Source of the DNA: Corallium rubrum
Taxonomy: Eukaryota > Cnidaria > Anthozoa > Scleralcyonacea > Coralliidae
DNA length: 64,000 nt
Assembly (NCBI GenBank): GCA_964035015.1
Contig: OZ036004.1
Location: 13,959,427-14,023,426, forward strand
Reading direction: 5' to 3'
The notes under the pieces were generated by a model, which made no database searches, was not told where the DNA came from, and worked only from the letters and a program-made list of their open reading frames with translations. The position numbers and the translations under genes were made by a program. Below are positions 10,716 to 32,344 of the stretch, piece after piece. Within the stretch, counting starts at the first letter, position 1. Every line of letters begins with the position of its first letter.

Positions 10716-11057
10716 CTCCAGCGGGCCTCAGGTTGCGCACCCCTGCCATATAAGATTAAGCCGTTGCAAGAAAAGTGCATGGCAACGAAAAATTGCACAG
10801 TGTAATACCGCCTTTAGTCTCCTGCCCATCGGAATCTAAAGAATCGAAGTGCATATGTATATGAAGAACGAATGGCTGTTTTAGGCTTACAGATTTGGGT
10901 TCCCGTTTTACGTTGAATCCATGCACGATATCAACAAATCTATTCGAAATACACTGTTTGAAGGTAATTTTTGTACACTACAGTTTTCCAATTTCCATTT
11001 CAAATAAAACTTACAAAATAATACAACTTACAAAAATGTCTTGCCACGAGAAATGTA

Positions 11058-20169
<9,112 letters not shown>

Positions 20170-20673
20170 TTTGTCTAAACCAATCAGGGAAGTTAAAAAA
20201 ATAAGATTGTAGCCTGGTATAGAAATATCATAATACACACACTATATAATTATTATAAAGTAATGTAATGTTGAATATATAACATAATGTGACATAATGT
20301 AATGTAGTGTAATGTGATGTAATGTGATATATACCGAGTACAGTAATACAGTACAATGTACCAGGAATATTGTCTAATGCAATTCCATGCAATGTAATAG
20401 GACAGTCAGATTTTTCATATCATTATTGTGTTAAATCCTCTCGTCATCCTAAATTCAAATACATGTAGGTGTTTCACAGAGTAACTTCATTTCCAAATTA
20501 TTATTATTATTATTATTAAATTATTATTAAAAAACAATTATTATTATTATTATTATCCCCGAGCCCGGGCGTAGGGCCGAAGGCCGGAGCTCGGTGAGGG
20601 TGCTAATCTCGACATGCGTGTAGTCCAGTTTACCCGCGTGTAGAAAAAGCGAGGGAGACGAAATCTGGGAAAT

Positions 20674-20808
<135 letters not shown>

Positions 20809-20809
20809 T

Positions 20810-21950
20810 GGTACGGTGGCACGCGGTAAGAAGACACTGGACAAATAGTATTTTGCTTTCGTTTATTAAAGCGAAACGAAATGGAGCACGAAGAAAAGAA
20901 GGATACAAACAACCCGTTTAATATATCCTGAAGAGAAACCAGAGAACTTGAAGAAACCAAACGCCGTATGGTGAACAAAAACTCGATCTGAATTGCAGTA
21001 TTTGTGGTCACTCCGTGGTCAAATCGTTTTAAAGTTAACGGTAGGATTCTTGTTGTTTTCAAGTTTTCGCTTAACCTAAACAATATACTGCTTCACGTTT
21101 TCGTGCTTCCCCTTTGCTCGTCCAAAGCATAAATCGCCTTAACTAAAGCTAACTTAAAACACTGTAGACTTTATGTGGACGAGATGTTTTTCATTGGCAT
21201 GGCATGCACCTTTTATTATTAAACACTCATGGGCTTTGGCGATTTTTTTGACTGTATTTCCAAATTTTCGACTGAAACGTTGTCTGTTTAATACTTCTTT
21301 CTACAATCCGATTCAACCGAATTGTTTTTATCTCGGACTCTATTATAAATGTAATTTTTGAGCTGTTGATTTTTAATTCTGCCTTTGCAAAACATGTATG
21401 CATAGGGAAGCCATTTAAAGCTTGTTAAAAATAATCCCTTTTGAAACCTCCAAAAAACATATTTTGTACAACCAGAATTTAACAATGAAATCTAAGTTTT
21501 GCTTTGATATGTTAAATCAGTGTTTAGTCATCTTATCCATAAATTATAGAATTATCTTGAGGATTATCATTTGTTTTTATATCTGTTTGTTTTATATTGG
21601 TTGTATATCAGGGGTGCTTATTTTAATTAGGGTGGGTGGTTGGGTGGTGGTGTTTCAAAAAAGCATTTAATAAAAGTGGGCGAGGGGTTGTTGCATTCAT
21701 GTATTTCTAGTTATTATTATTATTTTACTCTGTCTAACACCAGATAATTTTACTCATCAAAAGCAAACCCTCAAGAACAATAACATTAGCTGTTGGTTCA
21801 CGTCATTTATAAACTAAGCAACTGATTAATTAAATTATGCAGGAATACAATGCAAGAATACAATTCTATTAATTAGGAAACAAAACCAAGGATGTTCTTC
21901 GAATAGGGCACACCCCGTGCTGTTTAATGGCTGTCTCTCCTTGAGAGATT
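20810..21950. other. No gene recognised
   Basis: Region upstream of TYMS. I found no coding frame of known family. An ACTCTGTCTAACACCAGATAA word at about 21727 is a scrap of the dispersed TTAACCCTTT family. Confidence 0.35.
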
Positions 21951-21954
21951 GCGA

Positions 21955-22138
21955 TGTTTTGCAATCTCAATAGACTCCCTTGTTCTTTGTGTGAAGTATT
22001 GCTTGTCGCTGGCTAAGAGTGACTCTTCCCACTTAACACGATGGTCATACTTTCAAGCGTGTTTGGCAACAGCAGATTTATCACGTTGGGCTTTTATGCA
22101 ACATGTCTTGTGCTCCTTCAGGCGAGTTGAGAAAGCTT
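21955..22138 (-). pseudogene. Penelope-like element C-terminal (GIY-YIG tail) fragment
   Basis: The minus strand reads RFSTRLKEHKTCCIKAQRDK, SAVAKHA, a stop, then DHRVKWEESLLASDKQYFT and RTRESIEIAKH. The RLKEHK, AKHA and RESIEI words match the end of the GIY-YIG endonuclease domain of Penelope-like elements. Only this tail remains. Confidence 0.55.
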
Positions 22139-22214
22139 AGCAAATAAATGTTTACGTGGTGCTTCCAAACACCACGTTCGAAGAGGTGCAAATAATTTTT
22201 TAATTTACCGCTGC

Positions 22215-22493
22215 ATGAAGATGACAGAAGAAGGTCGCAAACGAGCACTCCTCCTACATTACATTGGAGAGGAAGGCAACGATTTATTCGACACTCTACC
22301 GGACAAAGGAGAAGATAATGATTTCAACAAAGCCTGCGACGCTCTTACACAATATTTCACACCGAAAAAGAAAGCCTCCTTTGAAATATTCAAATTTCGA
22401 AATCTGAAGCAAGAATCACACGAGACAGTCGACGAATCCCACACACGACAACACATCGCTTCAAAATATTGCGAGTTTGGAGACAAAAAATAA
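22215..22493 (+). pseudogene. Ty3/gypsy-like gag fragment
   Basis: The frame reads RKRALLLHYIGEEGNDLFDT, then CDALTQYFTPKKKASFEIFK and LKQESHETVDE. This is the capsid/gag region of gypsy-type elements. It ends in a frameshift; scraps continue to a zinc-knuckle region near 22.83-22.93 kb, which reads CFRCGYSWPHNRTKCPAE and CNNCSEYNHFASVCKS. Confidence 0.7.
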
Positions 22494-23159
22494 AAATAAA
22501 TCAAAGCTCAGATAGAATTAGGAACCACAAATAAGAAATTACGCCGTTATTCTTTCCGTACACAGACCCTTACGCTGACCGCGTCATTCATGGTCTACAC
22601 GCGAGTACACTTCACAAAACGGAAAAACAAGCCAAAGGCATCGAAGAGAAGTCTCAAAACTCACCTATTCCACCTTGCGGTGAAGCTGTTCACAAAATCC
22701 AATTCAACAAACAGAAATATACGAATTCACACTCACATTCACCTGGCACTGGCAGAACACAATAAACACAACCTGACATTCCCACAGCCCCGCCATTGGC
22801 GCCAAAGCCTTCAGCTGGAAAACGTTGTTTTCGCTGCGGATACTCATGGCCTCATAACAGAACCAAGTGTCCCGCCGAAGAACAACGCTGTAACAACTGC
22901 TCCGAGTATAACCATTTTGCCAGTGTCTGCAAGTCTTCAGGAAAGAGAAATAACAGATTCCGCTAATGCTGTACAAAAAGATACAAGAGTTTCACCCGAG
23001 AACAGCATGCAGTAGTGACGATGACATTGACTATGCGTTTATGTTGCACAAACAGACCTCTATGAAGCAACCACGTTCTTTTCATGTGAAGCAGTAAAAT
23101 TAGGAAACTCGCGTCCATTTCCAAATAGACAGTGGATCGTCCGCTAACATTGATGAAAA

Positions 23160-24297
23160 CACCTTCATGAACATGTCCCGTGTTGGGACAGTTCCAATGT
23201 GTATTGGAGTCAAAGAAAAGGTTTACAAGTGCCAAGATCATAGTTGTCAGATAGTGGACAAACATCTATTGACTTAAATTTTATCGAAGTTAATGTAAAC
23301 AAGATTCAGGCCAAACATGTCCAGAAACCAGAGTCTGGAGAGAAACCGACTACTTTCAGTAAGCTGGCCAGTCACAAGATACCACCACGTTTAGAAACTG
23401 TAATCTCCAAATATGACGAAGTGTTTCATGGCGAAGGAAAAGTAACTGATGTTCAAGTTCATCTCCACATCAATCAAAACGTGAAACCTGTCGTGCAACC
23501 AACCAGAAGAATTCAATTTACTATCCGAGATAAGGTTGAAAGTGGATTGGATCGACTCCAAAAAAAAGCAAGACATAATAGAGCCTGCACAAGGACCTTC
23601 AATTTGGGTTATAGCCCTATCGTAGCTTTCCCCATGCCAAATAACCCCGAAAAGATCCGATTATGCGTCGACATGCGACACCCAAATACCTACACGACGC
23701 GGCTAGCTAGACGACGTGGCCTTACAAAAACGTTAAAAAGCAATGCATTTAAAAGAAGACACGGTAAATTAACTGCCGTATTTCATGTTTAAGCTTGTTT
23801 AACGACTTTCAAGACGCTCTAGTTCTTGCTAAAACGGCAGTAGTGTCTGAGCTGAAGTCAACGTTAAGAAACAGCTCTCCCTTCTCTGCGTGTTCGCGTT
23901 GTTCTGAAGACGTGAAAATGTTGAGAGTGGCGTTGTTTAGAGAAACAGGACGGTATTGGTATATACTCTGGCATGGGATTACAAATTATTCATTCACTTT
24001 GTTTTCATTAAGAATTCTTTTGTTTTTAAGGCGCGTCGACGAGCTTGCCGCGTCGTGGATCTTAAAGTCGCTATTGCCATTCAAAGAGAACGCAACCCTC
24101 AGCCCACGATTGACGACTTAATCAATGATTTAAATGGAGCTCGACACTTTAGTAAATTGAACTTATCGTCTGCATATCATCAGCTAGAGCTTGGCAAAGC
24201 ATCCAGATCCAGGTACATCACAACATTCACTACACACAAGGGACTCTTTCAATACAAACGTTTAAATTTTGAAACTAACAGCGCGAGCGAAACATGA
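23160..24297 (+). pseudogene. Ty3/gypsy reverse transcriptase fragment, interrupted by a MITE
   Basis: The N-terminal part (23244-23692) contains YDEVFHGEGKV, RRIQFTIRDKVESGLDRLQ, YSPIVAFPMPNNPEKIRL and CVDMRHPN. After a 365-bp insertion (23693-24057) the domain resumes with TIDDLINDLNGARHFSKLNL, SSAYHQLEL and ITTFTTHKGLFQYKRLNF. The catalytic YxDD block is not present because the sequence jumps to integrase after about 24300. Several stops and an internal deletion make it inactive. Confidence 0.75.
23693..24057. mobile_element. MITE inside the gypsy reverse transcriptase
   Basis: Imperfect inverted ends of about 30 bp start CACGACGCGGCTAGCTAG on the left and CACGACGCGGCAAGCTCG on the right. 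It interrupts the RT frame between CVDMRHPN and the resumed TIDDLIND region. Confidence 0.65.
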
Positions 24298-24379
24298 TTC
24301 AAAATGTCTTCATGGGATTCCTGCATGCTGCCGAAATACCAGTGACGATACCACCGTTTTTGAGACAACTCAGCAGCTG

Positions 24380-25210
24380 CATGAAGTCGTTCGATGCTCA
24401 GTCAGCAATACAATGTTTCGATCGTAACACATGGCCTGTCAAGAGTTATCGTTTCGGATAACGGACCGCCCTTTCAGAGCAAAGAAGTTCGTCGTTATAT
24501 GTTTACAAACAAGCTAACACATGTCACCGTAAAATTACACCTTTATGGCCCCAAGCTAATGCCGAGGCCGAAACGTTTAAGAAAAGGCTAAAGAAATGTC
24601 TTCAAACGGCGTGTATCGAAGACAAGAATTGGAAACAAGAATTACACAATTTTCTTTTGAATTATCGTGCGACGCCGCACTGTACTACGAAAGTACCACC
24701 TGCTATACAGCACTCTTCGGACGGAATATTCGTACCAAATTGCCGCAGGAACCGACAGCAATAAATATGGATAAAATCAATAGAAAGGTTAACGAAGCAG
24801 ACCACACATGCATGGTGCCAAAGTAAAACGTAAAGCCTACGCTGATAATCGTCGCGGTGCTAAGAAACCCACTTTCAGAATAGGAGCCCAAGTTCTGGTA
24901 CTGCACAAAAGTGAACAAGTTAACATCGCGTTTTAATCCAAAACCTTACCGAATCACAACTATAAAAGGAACTATGATTACTGCCAGCAGAAAAGATCAC
25001 CAAATCACAAGAAACTGTTCACATTTTAAACTATTTACTGGGATTTTAAGCTTCAGCCAGCACAGACATCAGTGAGGAACGTAGTGATGTTGACGAGCCA
25101 ATTATTCAAGATGCAAACGCAAATGAGATGGAAAGGGAAGCGCCAGAGGAAATGGAAGAGCACAGATATCCAGGAAGACAAAGATGTAGACCATTATTTT
25201 ATCGAGAACA
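24380..25210 (+). pseudogene. Ty3/gypsy integrase fragment and pol tail
   Basis: HGLSRVIVSDNGPPFQSKEV gives the second catalytic Asp, AEAERF plus KTLKKCLQTA gives the Glu region across a frameshift, and LHNFLLNYRATPHCTTKVPP follows. A C-terminal basic region with YADNRRGAK and GAQVLVLHK is still visible. Multiple stops. I could not fix LTR boundaries. Confidence 0.7.
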
Positions 25211-25219
25211 GTCGATCAG

Positions 25220-26150
25220 ATGTCTGAAGTGAAAGAACGCAAGTTTTAACTTTAAAAATTTATTCTTATACAGCTATTACAGAATGATAGAATTGCTTCT
25301 TGAGTTGTTCATTAGCAGTACTTAGCTGTCACGTTTTATTTTAGTTTTGTTCAATTCTTAGATGGAGACTTTGCATGTTGAGAAGTTTGAACTGAAGGTT
25401 TAGGGAAGGAATATGTTTATTGATACTGTATTTGACAATAGACATTGACGTACAGTGTAGCTCTATGAAGGTGGCCGAATACACGATTGGAAATCGCATA
25501 GAAAATCGGCCTCTTTCATGGGGCTATTCGCAGTCCACGTGAGTGCTGGCTCAAGTGACTAAGATATTCGTTCTAGCTAATACGGGTCAGCCCGTATTTC
25601 GCGAGCCCCGATAGCCGCCATTTCCGATCGTGAACACGAGGTATTATGTCACGTGAGCGATGGGACGGTGTTAGGGGATTGAGCGGGAAAACCCGTTGTT
25701 GTTAGGGTTGATCCTTGGGTGTTTGTTCGCGAGAACGGTGTAGCGGAACTAGCGTACGATATTTAAGTGAGATTTATTATGTAAGAATATAACTCTGATT
25801 AAAAGAAATATTTGCAAGCGTATAGGACTTTTATGTCTTCCATCTGTCCGGTTTGTATTGTAATTGAGAATGTAAATAATGCAATACCTTATTAATGAAA
25901 ACTAACATAACCTAAGGCTAAGGCAAATAGGTGGTCTGTCTTTGCATATGAGAAATATCTAATTACAACTAACCCCTATAGGGCATATAGCTGTTATGGG
26001 TATCACATTCAAGAGTGCAGTCTCAGTAAGCATTGCTCTTCACCAAGTCATGAAGATGAATCTATTTCAATTTGTTCGAATTGATTTTTAACATAAACAC
26101 TTTTTACACCACCTCCCCTTTTTTGCTCATTGACAGTGGAAATAGCAAAT
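25220..26150. other. No gene recognised; possible retroelement LTR
   Basis: A GC-richer segment near 25.55-25.75 kb could belong to a retroelement terminus, but I could not pair it with an upstream copy. Confidence 0.3.
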
Positions 26151-26299
26151 GTCTTTCACATCTCATTATAGACTTGTTATTATTATTTGGAAGCTCTGAT
26201 TGGCTAATTTTTCACATTTCATTAATTTGTTAATGATATTTTTATCTGATTGGCTCATTTTTGGTCACATGATACTTTCTTATATAAGCTCATTGTTTG

Positions 26300-26340
26300 T
26301 TTACACAACAAAAGGGCCTTTGCTCGAAACGTTGGACTCC
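26300..26340 (+). repeat. Decayed Penelope-type hammerhead-like motif
   Basis: AAAGGGCCTTTGCTCGAAAC matches the stem-II and GAAAC half of the ribozyme motif seen at 60.86 kb, but the CTGACGA core is not preserved. Probably a decayed Penelope-like terminus. Confidence 0.4.
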
Positions 26341-26739
26341 TACGTTCTCTGTTTCAAACCTTACTATATTTCAATTGTTTCAACACTGTCTGCACAGCAC
26401 ACTACTTTTATCACAATTAATCATCCAATCAAATATCTACATTAGCGTCACATACCAGCCCAATATTTTACGATGTAGGACAACTACATATTGGGCAGCA
26501 ACCTTTGGACAGGTGCACAAGTTATATTTACCTGCCAATTGCATGATTATTTGTTCGATATAATAAAACACCTACTGGATTCATCTTCACCCGATATGGA
26601 AAATATTTAAGTCCCAAATTTTAATATTAGTCTGGACCTTCAGTCTCACCCAATATTGAATTTTCGACTTATATATATGGCTATGCAAACATGGTTGTGA
26701 CATCATGGCACATTTCATAGTATTATTTTATAAAAGAAA

Positions 26740-26935
26740 TAGAGAATGGATGCCATGTGCTTATACAGTGTATTAAACACCTGGGTGAGTTTGAGAAAAT
26801 TTGAAAGTTATATTTATGGAAACCCTCACCTATGGTTCAAGTCACATAAACTTTCAAATTCTCCCAACTCACTCTCGTGTTTCCATCAGGCTATATAAAT
26901 ACAAGCGGCCATTCTCTATTTCTTAAATATTGTTA
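26740..26935. mobile_element. Inverted-repeat MITE (AATTTGAAAGTT family)
   Basis: AAATAGAGAATGG, GGTGAGTTTGAG and ATTTGAAAGTTATA on the left face TAAACTTTCAAATTCTCCCA, ACTCACTCTCGTGT and CCATTCTCTATTTCTT on the right. A further copy begins at 62.53 kb. Confidence 0.55.
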
Positions 26936-27049
26936 AACCACTAGAAGTTACTATCACAAGTGAACTGCTACCTCAAATGGGACAAAACCCTTTAGCCTAC
27001 TCCACAGGCAAATCTGTGCAGTCTGTGGCCAATGTGACAACCCCCTTGC

Positions 27050-27262
27050 CCACTCCACCCAAGGTTGCCCACTCCACCCAAGATTGCCCACTCCACCCAA
27101 GATTGCCCACTTCACCCGAGTTTGCCAATCCACTCAAGGTTGCCCACTCCACCCAAGATTGACCACCCCACCCAAGATTGCCCACTCCACCTGAGTTTTC
27201 CCAATCCACCCAAGATCTACCAAAGATTGCCCACTCCACCCAAGTTTGCCCACTCCACCACA
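27050..27262. repeat. 18-bp minisatellite
   Basis: Eleven or so units of CCACTCCACCCAAGATTGC with point changes. Confidence 0.9.
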
Positions 27263-27899
27263 GAGTTGCCTGCAAGGGAAGCTGGAAAGCCCAAAAATTT
27301 AATATTACACTGTAATTACAATAGACAGAGTATTTACACATTACTACAAGTTACTAAAAAAACTTATCACTTGACATAATATGGCAAGGGTTTTGACAGG
27401 ATATACACATAATTAATCACAAGCGGCCATTCTCTATTTCTTAAATATTGTTACTGTTAGTATTATGATCATCATTAGTATTACCAGAAAGCCATTTAAG
27501 ACTACAGTATTAACAAACACACTGAATCTTGAGGCAATATCTCCTAATGTTCAGAGAAGTGCCAGGGCCCGACAGCAGACATCGATAACACTCAATCTTA
27601 CAACAAATTTTGCTGCCTATATTGACCACTAAGGGCTACTTATCTATCATCAGCTTCCCCCTGGGGCCGACCCCTGGGGAACCCACAGGAAGTCAGGGGC
27701 TTTTGTTGATTTTTTACCTTCCCTTGTTCTCCCAGGCGGCAGGGAATTTGGAACATTTTGCTCAATTATTTATTACCCATGGGTCTCATACCCCGGGGTT
27801 TTGTTTTGATCGGTCAGCAGGTGGTGTTATCATGGTGGGATTTCACTGCAGTTTGGGAGCATTATTTCAAGGTTTTGACAGCGTGCTATTTTGAAAGTC

Positions 27900-28900
27900 T
27901 TTTATAATATAGTATACCCATACAAAACATGCCTATTTATAATGCGTGGAATCTGAGTAGATCAGTAAAAGAAGCAGTAGTGGCATATTCAATGAGGAAT
28001 TTGTCAGCAAAGATATGTATGATATTGTCATTGAAATTCGGTTCGAACAATATTTTTTATAAATGTATACAGTATTGGCATATTATTAAACATTAATATA
28101 ATGGTCATATAGTAGTTGCACTGTAAATTTTTATTACAACTAGTTCATATTTCTTGAAATTGGTCAAGGGCATCAGTTGGCTAAAATAATACTATCATAT
28201 TATATAACAAATTGTCCATCAAATGCCTCTGTATTTTTCTATTTATGAAAAATGTTGTGATTTCTCTTAAAATATTCAAGTCACACAGAATCTTGTACCC
28301 AGGGGGTGGGGCTTTCTCCAATTTTTGACTAATAGATCATGCCCTGTACCCTGGGGTATTTGTTGTGATTGTATTGGGCTCTTGGACTATGCTGTCTTTT
28401 ATAAAATGCGCCAAAAGCCCACATTTCAAACGCATCAACTCCGCACTCTAGAAATCGACTCAACACCGTTAAAAGCCTGGTTTAGACTATGGTTATTATA
28501 AATGGAGTTATATTATTAAACTATGTTCGGATCAATGTGAGATTTAATATAAATTTCAACGACATGTTGCAACATTCAACAGAAGCACAGAGCACGAATC
28601 CCAGGGACTTAAAAAGTATAATTATATGACATATCCACTTACCAACGTATGAGACTATAGCACAGTCAACTAAAATAAGGTCGTTAATATTAAGTTAGGT
28701 AGACTGGAAGCAAGCTGAAGATCGAATTCGATGAAACTCCCAAGCAAACCTTTGCTTCTTTGTTGTTAACACTGAAATTCCCGCGCTTTGCAGAATTACT
28801 GAAGCCTGCAATAATAAGTTGCAGCGGCATGACATACAAGTTACGTACTTCATGTTGTATATGGTATAGTGGATTACCGTCCTGTGATAATTAGCATGTA
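27900..28900. other. No gene recognised
   Basis: AT-rich intergenic sequence with no defined element. Confidence 0.35.
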
Positions 28901-28916
28901 AACAGATTGTCTTTGG

Positions 28917-28953
28917 GGCGGGGCGGGGGGGGGGGGGGGGGGGGGGGGGGGGG
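28917..28953. repeat. Poly-G tract
   Basis: A G-only run of about 30 bases with one early C interruption; prone to assembly error. Confidence 0.9.
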
Positions 28954-28969
28954 TAAGCTTTCGGGTTCT

Positions 28970-29058
28970 TTCGGGGTATCTGAGTTCTAGCGTCTGGCTA
29001 GCATTCAGAAGGTTGTGAGTTCGAGTCCCGCTTAGAGCTCAGAGTTTTTCTGAGTATT
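28970..29058 (+). repeat. tRNA-derived SINE (degenerate)
   Basis: Box B GAGTTCGAGTCCCGC sits after a decayed box A (TCTGGCTAGC), followed by AGCTCAGAGTTTTTCTGAGT. The same body-to-tail arrangement as the copy at 10.24 kb. Confidence 0.5.
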
Positions 29059-29544
29059 ACTAACTAACACAGCTTGCACAGCAAACAACTGCCAATTATT
29101 AAAACAAGCAAGAAAGTTTTACAACGTATTAAACTCGAACGCGGTGTCCGTAAATATTCGCCGAAGTACGAGTCAAATTTCAAATTGAGCATTTTCAATC
29201 AGCTCGAAAATTCTATCATCCCCTATATTCACGGTAACACACAAGGTTTTGAAGCCAATGTGAAAATATTAAAATATTTGGCATTTACCGTATGTTCTCT
29301 TCAGACGCCGTGATAAATTATACCACAAAATAACAGCAAAATTTAACTTCATCAAGCAGAAGAAAAACTATATCAAACTTTCGTCCTATATAAATGAACA
29401 TTTGCTCACGCTGTGACACTAGTGTCCAGTCGCTTATTATGTCAATTAGTGACGCGCCATTTAAAGCAATATGGCGGAAAGACCAAAGCGCTATGGGGCG
29501 CCAAATGTAAAAAAAAATGTTTAGGGCAAAAATGTGTTGATTTT

Positions 29545-30080
29545 ACCATTATTTAGCTATATTTAACAATTATTCACCGAAGTGGAGGTGAATAGTGCTG
29601 GATATTCACCGAGCCGCTTCGGCGAGGTGAATATCCACACTATTCACCGACACTGAGGTGAATAATTGTTTTAGCATAAACCTCATAAATGAAATAACAA
29701 TTTAACATTCTTATATATTTTCGGTATTTTTATACAAGAGTATAAACAAGACACGGCCATCGCCGTCGGCCGCTAGCAACTCGGCGTATTCGATTATTTG
29801 TCGACAAAACAGTTTTTACAGCTTTTGAATATATTAATGGCTAGAAAATTGTAAAGAAACATACCTGTGGACACTCTTCTACTTAATTTTGTTAACTTTT
29901 CTCGTTATTCTACTACATCACCCTTGTTTATCAACAAAACCTCCTGCCTCGGTAAACAAAGCAAAACTGGCCGCCATCTTGTTTTGCCCGCAGGTGAATA
30001 GTGCAGGATATCCCGAGCTAGAGGAACCAATCAGATTTCGCGAAAATCACTATTCACCTGCGAGGTATATGCTAAAATAC
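29545..30080. mobile_element. ATTATTCACC-type MITE
   Basis: ATTATTCACCGAAGTGGAGG at the left and CACTATTCACCTGCGAGGTA at the right share the TTCACC word pointing inward and outward, with several internal hairpins built from GGTGAATA and TATTCACC. A relative lies at 58.5-58.83 kb. Confidence 0.5.
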
Positions 30081-30104
30081 ATTATTGGTAAACAATGTTT
30101 CTAT

Positions 30105-30420
30105 CTAAGTTAAACAATCCATAGATTATTTGTAAATAATTTATGGATTGTTTACAAACAATCCCTGGATGGTTTAGTGGAAAAGTATTATTTATTAAAT
30201 AATCCAGGGATTGTTTATAAATAATCTACGGATGGTTTAGTAAACCATGGATTATTTGCTAAATAATCCCTGGATTGTTTATAAATAATCTATAGATGGT
30301 TTAGTAAACCATAGTTTGTCTATTAAACAATCCATAGATTGTTTATAAATAATCAATAATCCAGAGATTGTTTAATAAACCATGAGTTTTTGTTAAATAA
30401 TCTAAGGATTATTTGCTCAC
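30105..30420. repeat. Array of overlapping palindromic units
   Basis: About ten imperfect units of AACAATCCATGGATTGTTTA and AATAATCCAGGGATTGTTT alternate with TGGTTTAGTAAACCAT. Most units are palindromic, so the array can form many small hairpins. Confidence 0.8.
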
Positions 30421-30438
30421 GCCAAATGTAAAAATATT

Positions 30439-30640
30439 GTAGCGGGAGTAAAGCGCCACAGTGTGGGTTCCGAGATCGATCACATAAACAAGATATATGC
30501 TTTTATCAGCTTTTATTTAGCGAGCACATCTAAACTGGCACAAGCAAGAACAACACCGAACAACTACGTGCGCCCCCGCACATACGGTACATTCCAATCA
30601 TATCGCGTGATAACACGTCACTCAGAGCTAACTCGCTACA
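30439..30640 (-). repeat. Ty3/gypsy 3' LTR (202 bp) with polypurine tract
   Basis: On the minus strand the LTR starts TGTAGCGAGTTAG and ends CCCGCTACA, a TG...CA pair with inverted tips TGTAGCG/CGCTACA. An AATAAA signal lies inside. The purine tract GCTAGGGGGGAAT directly precedes it (30641-30653), marking it as the 3' LTR of the minus-strand pol to its right. The 5' LTR is lost behind the scaffold gap. Confidence 0.85.
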
Positions 30641-30718
30641 ATTCCCCCCTAGCAAAATAAAAAAGCTGTCCTCAGCTTAACAAAACATAATCTTTCGTTA
30701 AGAAAAACGAAACAAAAC

Positions 30719-31276
30719 TTAAACACATAATACTAAGTGTATAGAAAAGTTAAAGAGTAAAGTCAAATTCTGGCCAGATTTCGTCAGTTGGACTTTCGAC
30801 ACGATAATCCTGTCCTTTGAAATAACTGCTGACACCGCGTGGTAACGAGGCATTGGGCGATGAGTAAACACTTGCTTTCCGTCTTTGGGGTCTACATAAG
30901 CAGGCTTATAACTGCGCCGATGATTAGGAGCTGTGTTGTTGTAGGTGCGAAGAAAGTGAACTGTTACTTCATCGGTGTCGCGAGTGGTTTCAATGGCTTC
31001 GGCGAGGTGCCACTTCGAACTGTCGTCAGGGTCGTTTAAGATTAGAAAATCGCCAACGGCACATTCTCTGGGCGGCGGAGCCATGTCCACGGTTTGATTA
31101 CCAGGCGGCGGAACAGGCGCTGAAGTACATGCAGTTTGAATATCGTTGTACGGGTAGTACCGGGCTAGACGTTGGATGTGCGCAGATTGACGAACATGCG
31201 TAGTCGGCTCTTCGATAACATACAGCTCGTCTCGGATGCGACGAACAACTTTAAATGGGCCACTCCAATGTGTCAA
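30719..31276 (-). pseudogene. Ty3/gypsy pol C-terminal region
   Basis: Begins HWSGPFKVVRRIRDELYVIE and HIQRLARYYPY, the post-integrase SH3-like segment found in gypsy pol proteins. An acidic/polar tail with SKWHLAEAIETTRDTDEV and VHFLRTYNN follows and resembles a degenerate chromo-like module. It is out of frame with the integrase core to its right, so at least one frameshift separates them. Confidence 0.7.
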
Positions 31277-32200
31277 AAGCTTCGTAGCAAGTCCGACTTG
31301 GCGAGATGGTTTGTAGAGAAGGACGAGGTCGTTCTCGTTGAGAATTTGACTGCGTTGATGGGCATCGTAGTAGTCGCGTTGAGACCGGCGAACTTCCGTT
31401 GTGCCATCTTTAGATTCTCGAAAGTGGTTGCCATACGAGTCAGTTCCGTAGCATACTCAGTACGATCTTGGGTTAGAGTAGCTGGTGAGCCGTATATAAT
31501 GTCTTCAGGAACTTTGGGTTCACGGCCGTGCAAGAGAAAGAACGGGCTATAGTCGAGACCTTCGATTTTACTGCTTCGGTATGCAAAGGCACACGTGGGA
31601 AGATACGTGTCCCAATCCTCTTGAAATTTGCTGACGAATATCTTCAGCGTTGCGGAGATGATACGATGGATTCTTTCGGTTTGTCCGTTGGTTTGTGGAT
31701 GATATCCGCTTGTATACACTTGACTGACATCCAATAAACAGCAAACTTCTTTGATGAGGTTGGAAAGAAACTGGGGACCACGGTCGGATAGTAAGCGTTT
31801 TGGACAGCCATGACGACAAATGATTTCCTCAAAGAAGGCGCGTGCAATGGTTTTTGCTGTGGCGTCAGAGATAGGGAATAAATTCGGGCCAGTGTGTGAA
31901 TCCATCGATAACGGTTAGAACGTAGAGATTTCCACGTTTGCTCAGTGGGAAGGGTCCGAGGAGGTCAATGCCAATGGTGTCGAATGGTTGCTCGTAGAGT
32001 TGAGGGTGCAGATAACCTGAATGGCGTTGCAATGTTTGTTTCGCCTTTCGACAGTCAAGGCAGGTTTTGATCCATTTCTTAACATCACGATACATGCCAA
32101 TCCAGAAGAAGCGCTGTCGGAGACGCCTCGTAAGTTTTAGTCCGTCCGAGATGTGCGGCTAACGGTGAATTGTGGAACGCGTACAGGATTCTTTTCTTGA
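31273..32200 (-). pseudogene. Ty3/gypsy integrase
   Basis: The right portion (31865-32095) has WIKTCLDCRKAKQT from the zinc-binding end and GIDLLGPFPLSKRGN with VLTVIDGFTHWPE, carrying the first catalytic Asp. The left portion (31273-31905) has KRLLSDRGPQFLSNL (second Asp), YHPQTNGQTERIHRI (Glu) and CAFAYRSSKIEGLDYSPFF. A frameshift at about 31.87 kb divides the domain. Confidence 0.85.
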
Positions 32201-32344
32201 GTGAGTCAGGGGTAACTAGTTGACGTGTAGTGGTTGGGAGTTAGCAAGAACATCGCGATGATAAAGCAGGCCATCTTCTATGGTGTAATGACGGGCCATA
32301 CGTTTGATGGTGTCTTGATTTGGCCGTAAAGGGTTGGACGTGTC

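Noticed and set aside
25540-25760. LTR of the plus-strand gypsy remnant
   Set aside because: No second copy or TG...CA borders could be found upstream, so no LTR is called.
27610-27894. A 94-codon open frame
   Set aside because: No family resemblance, no splice context and flanking stops; composition looks like chance.
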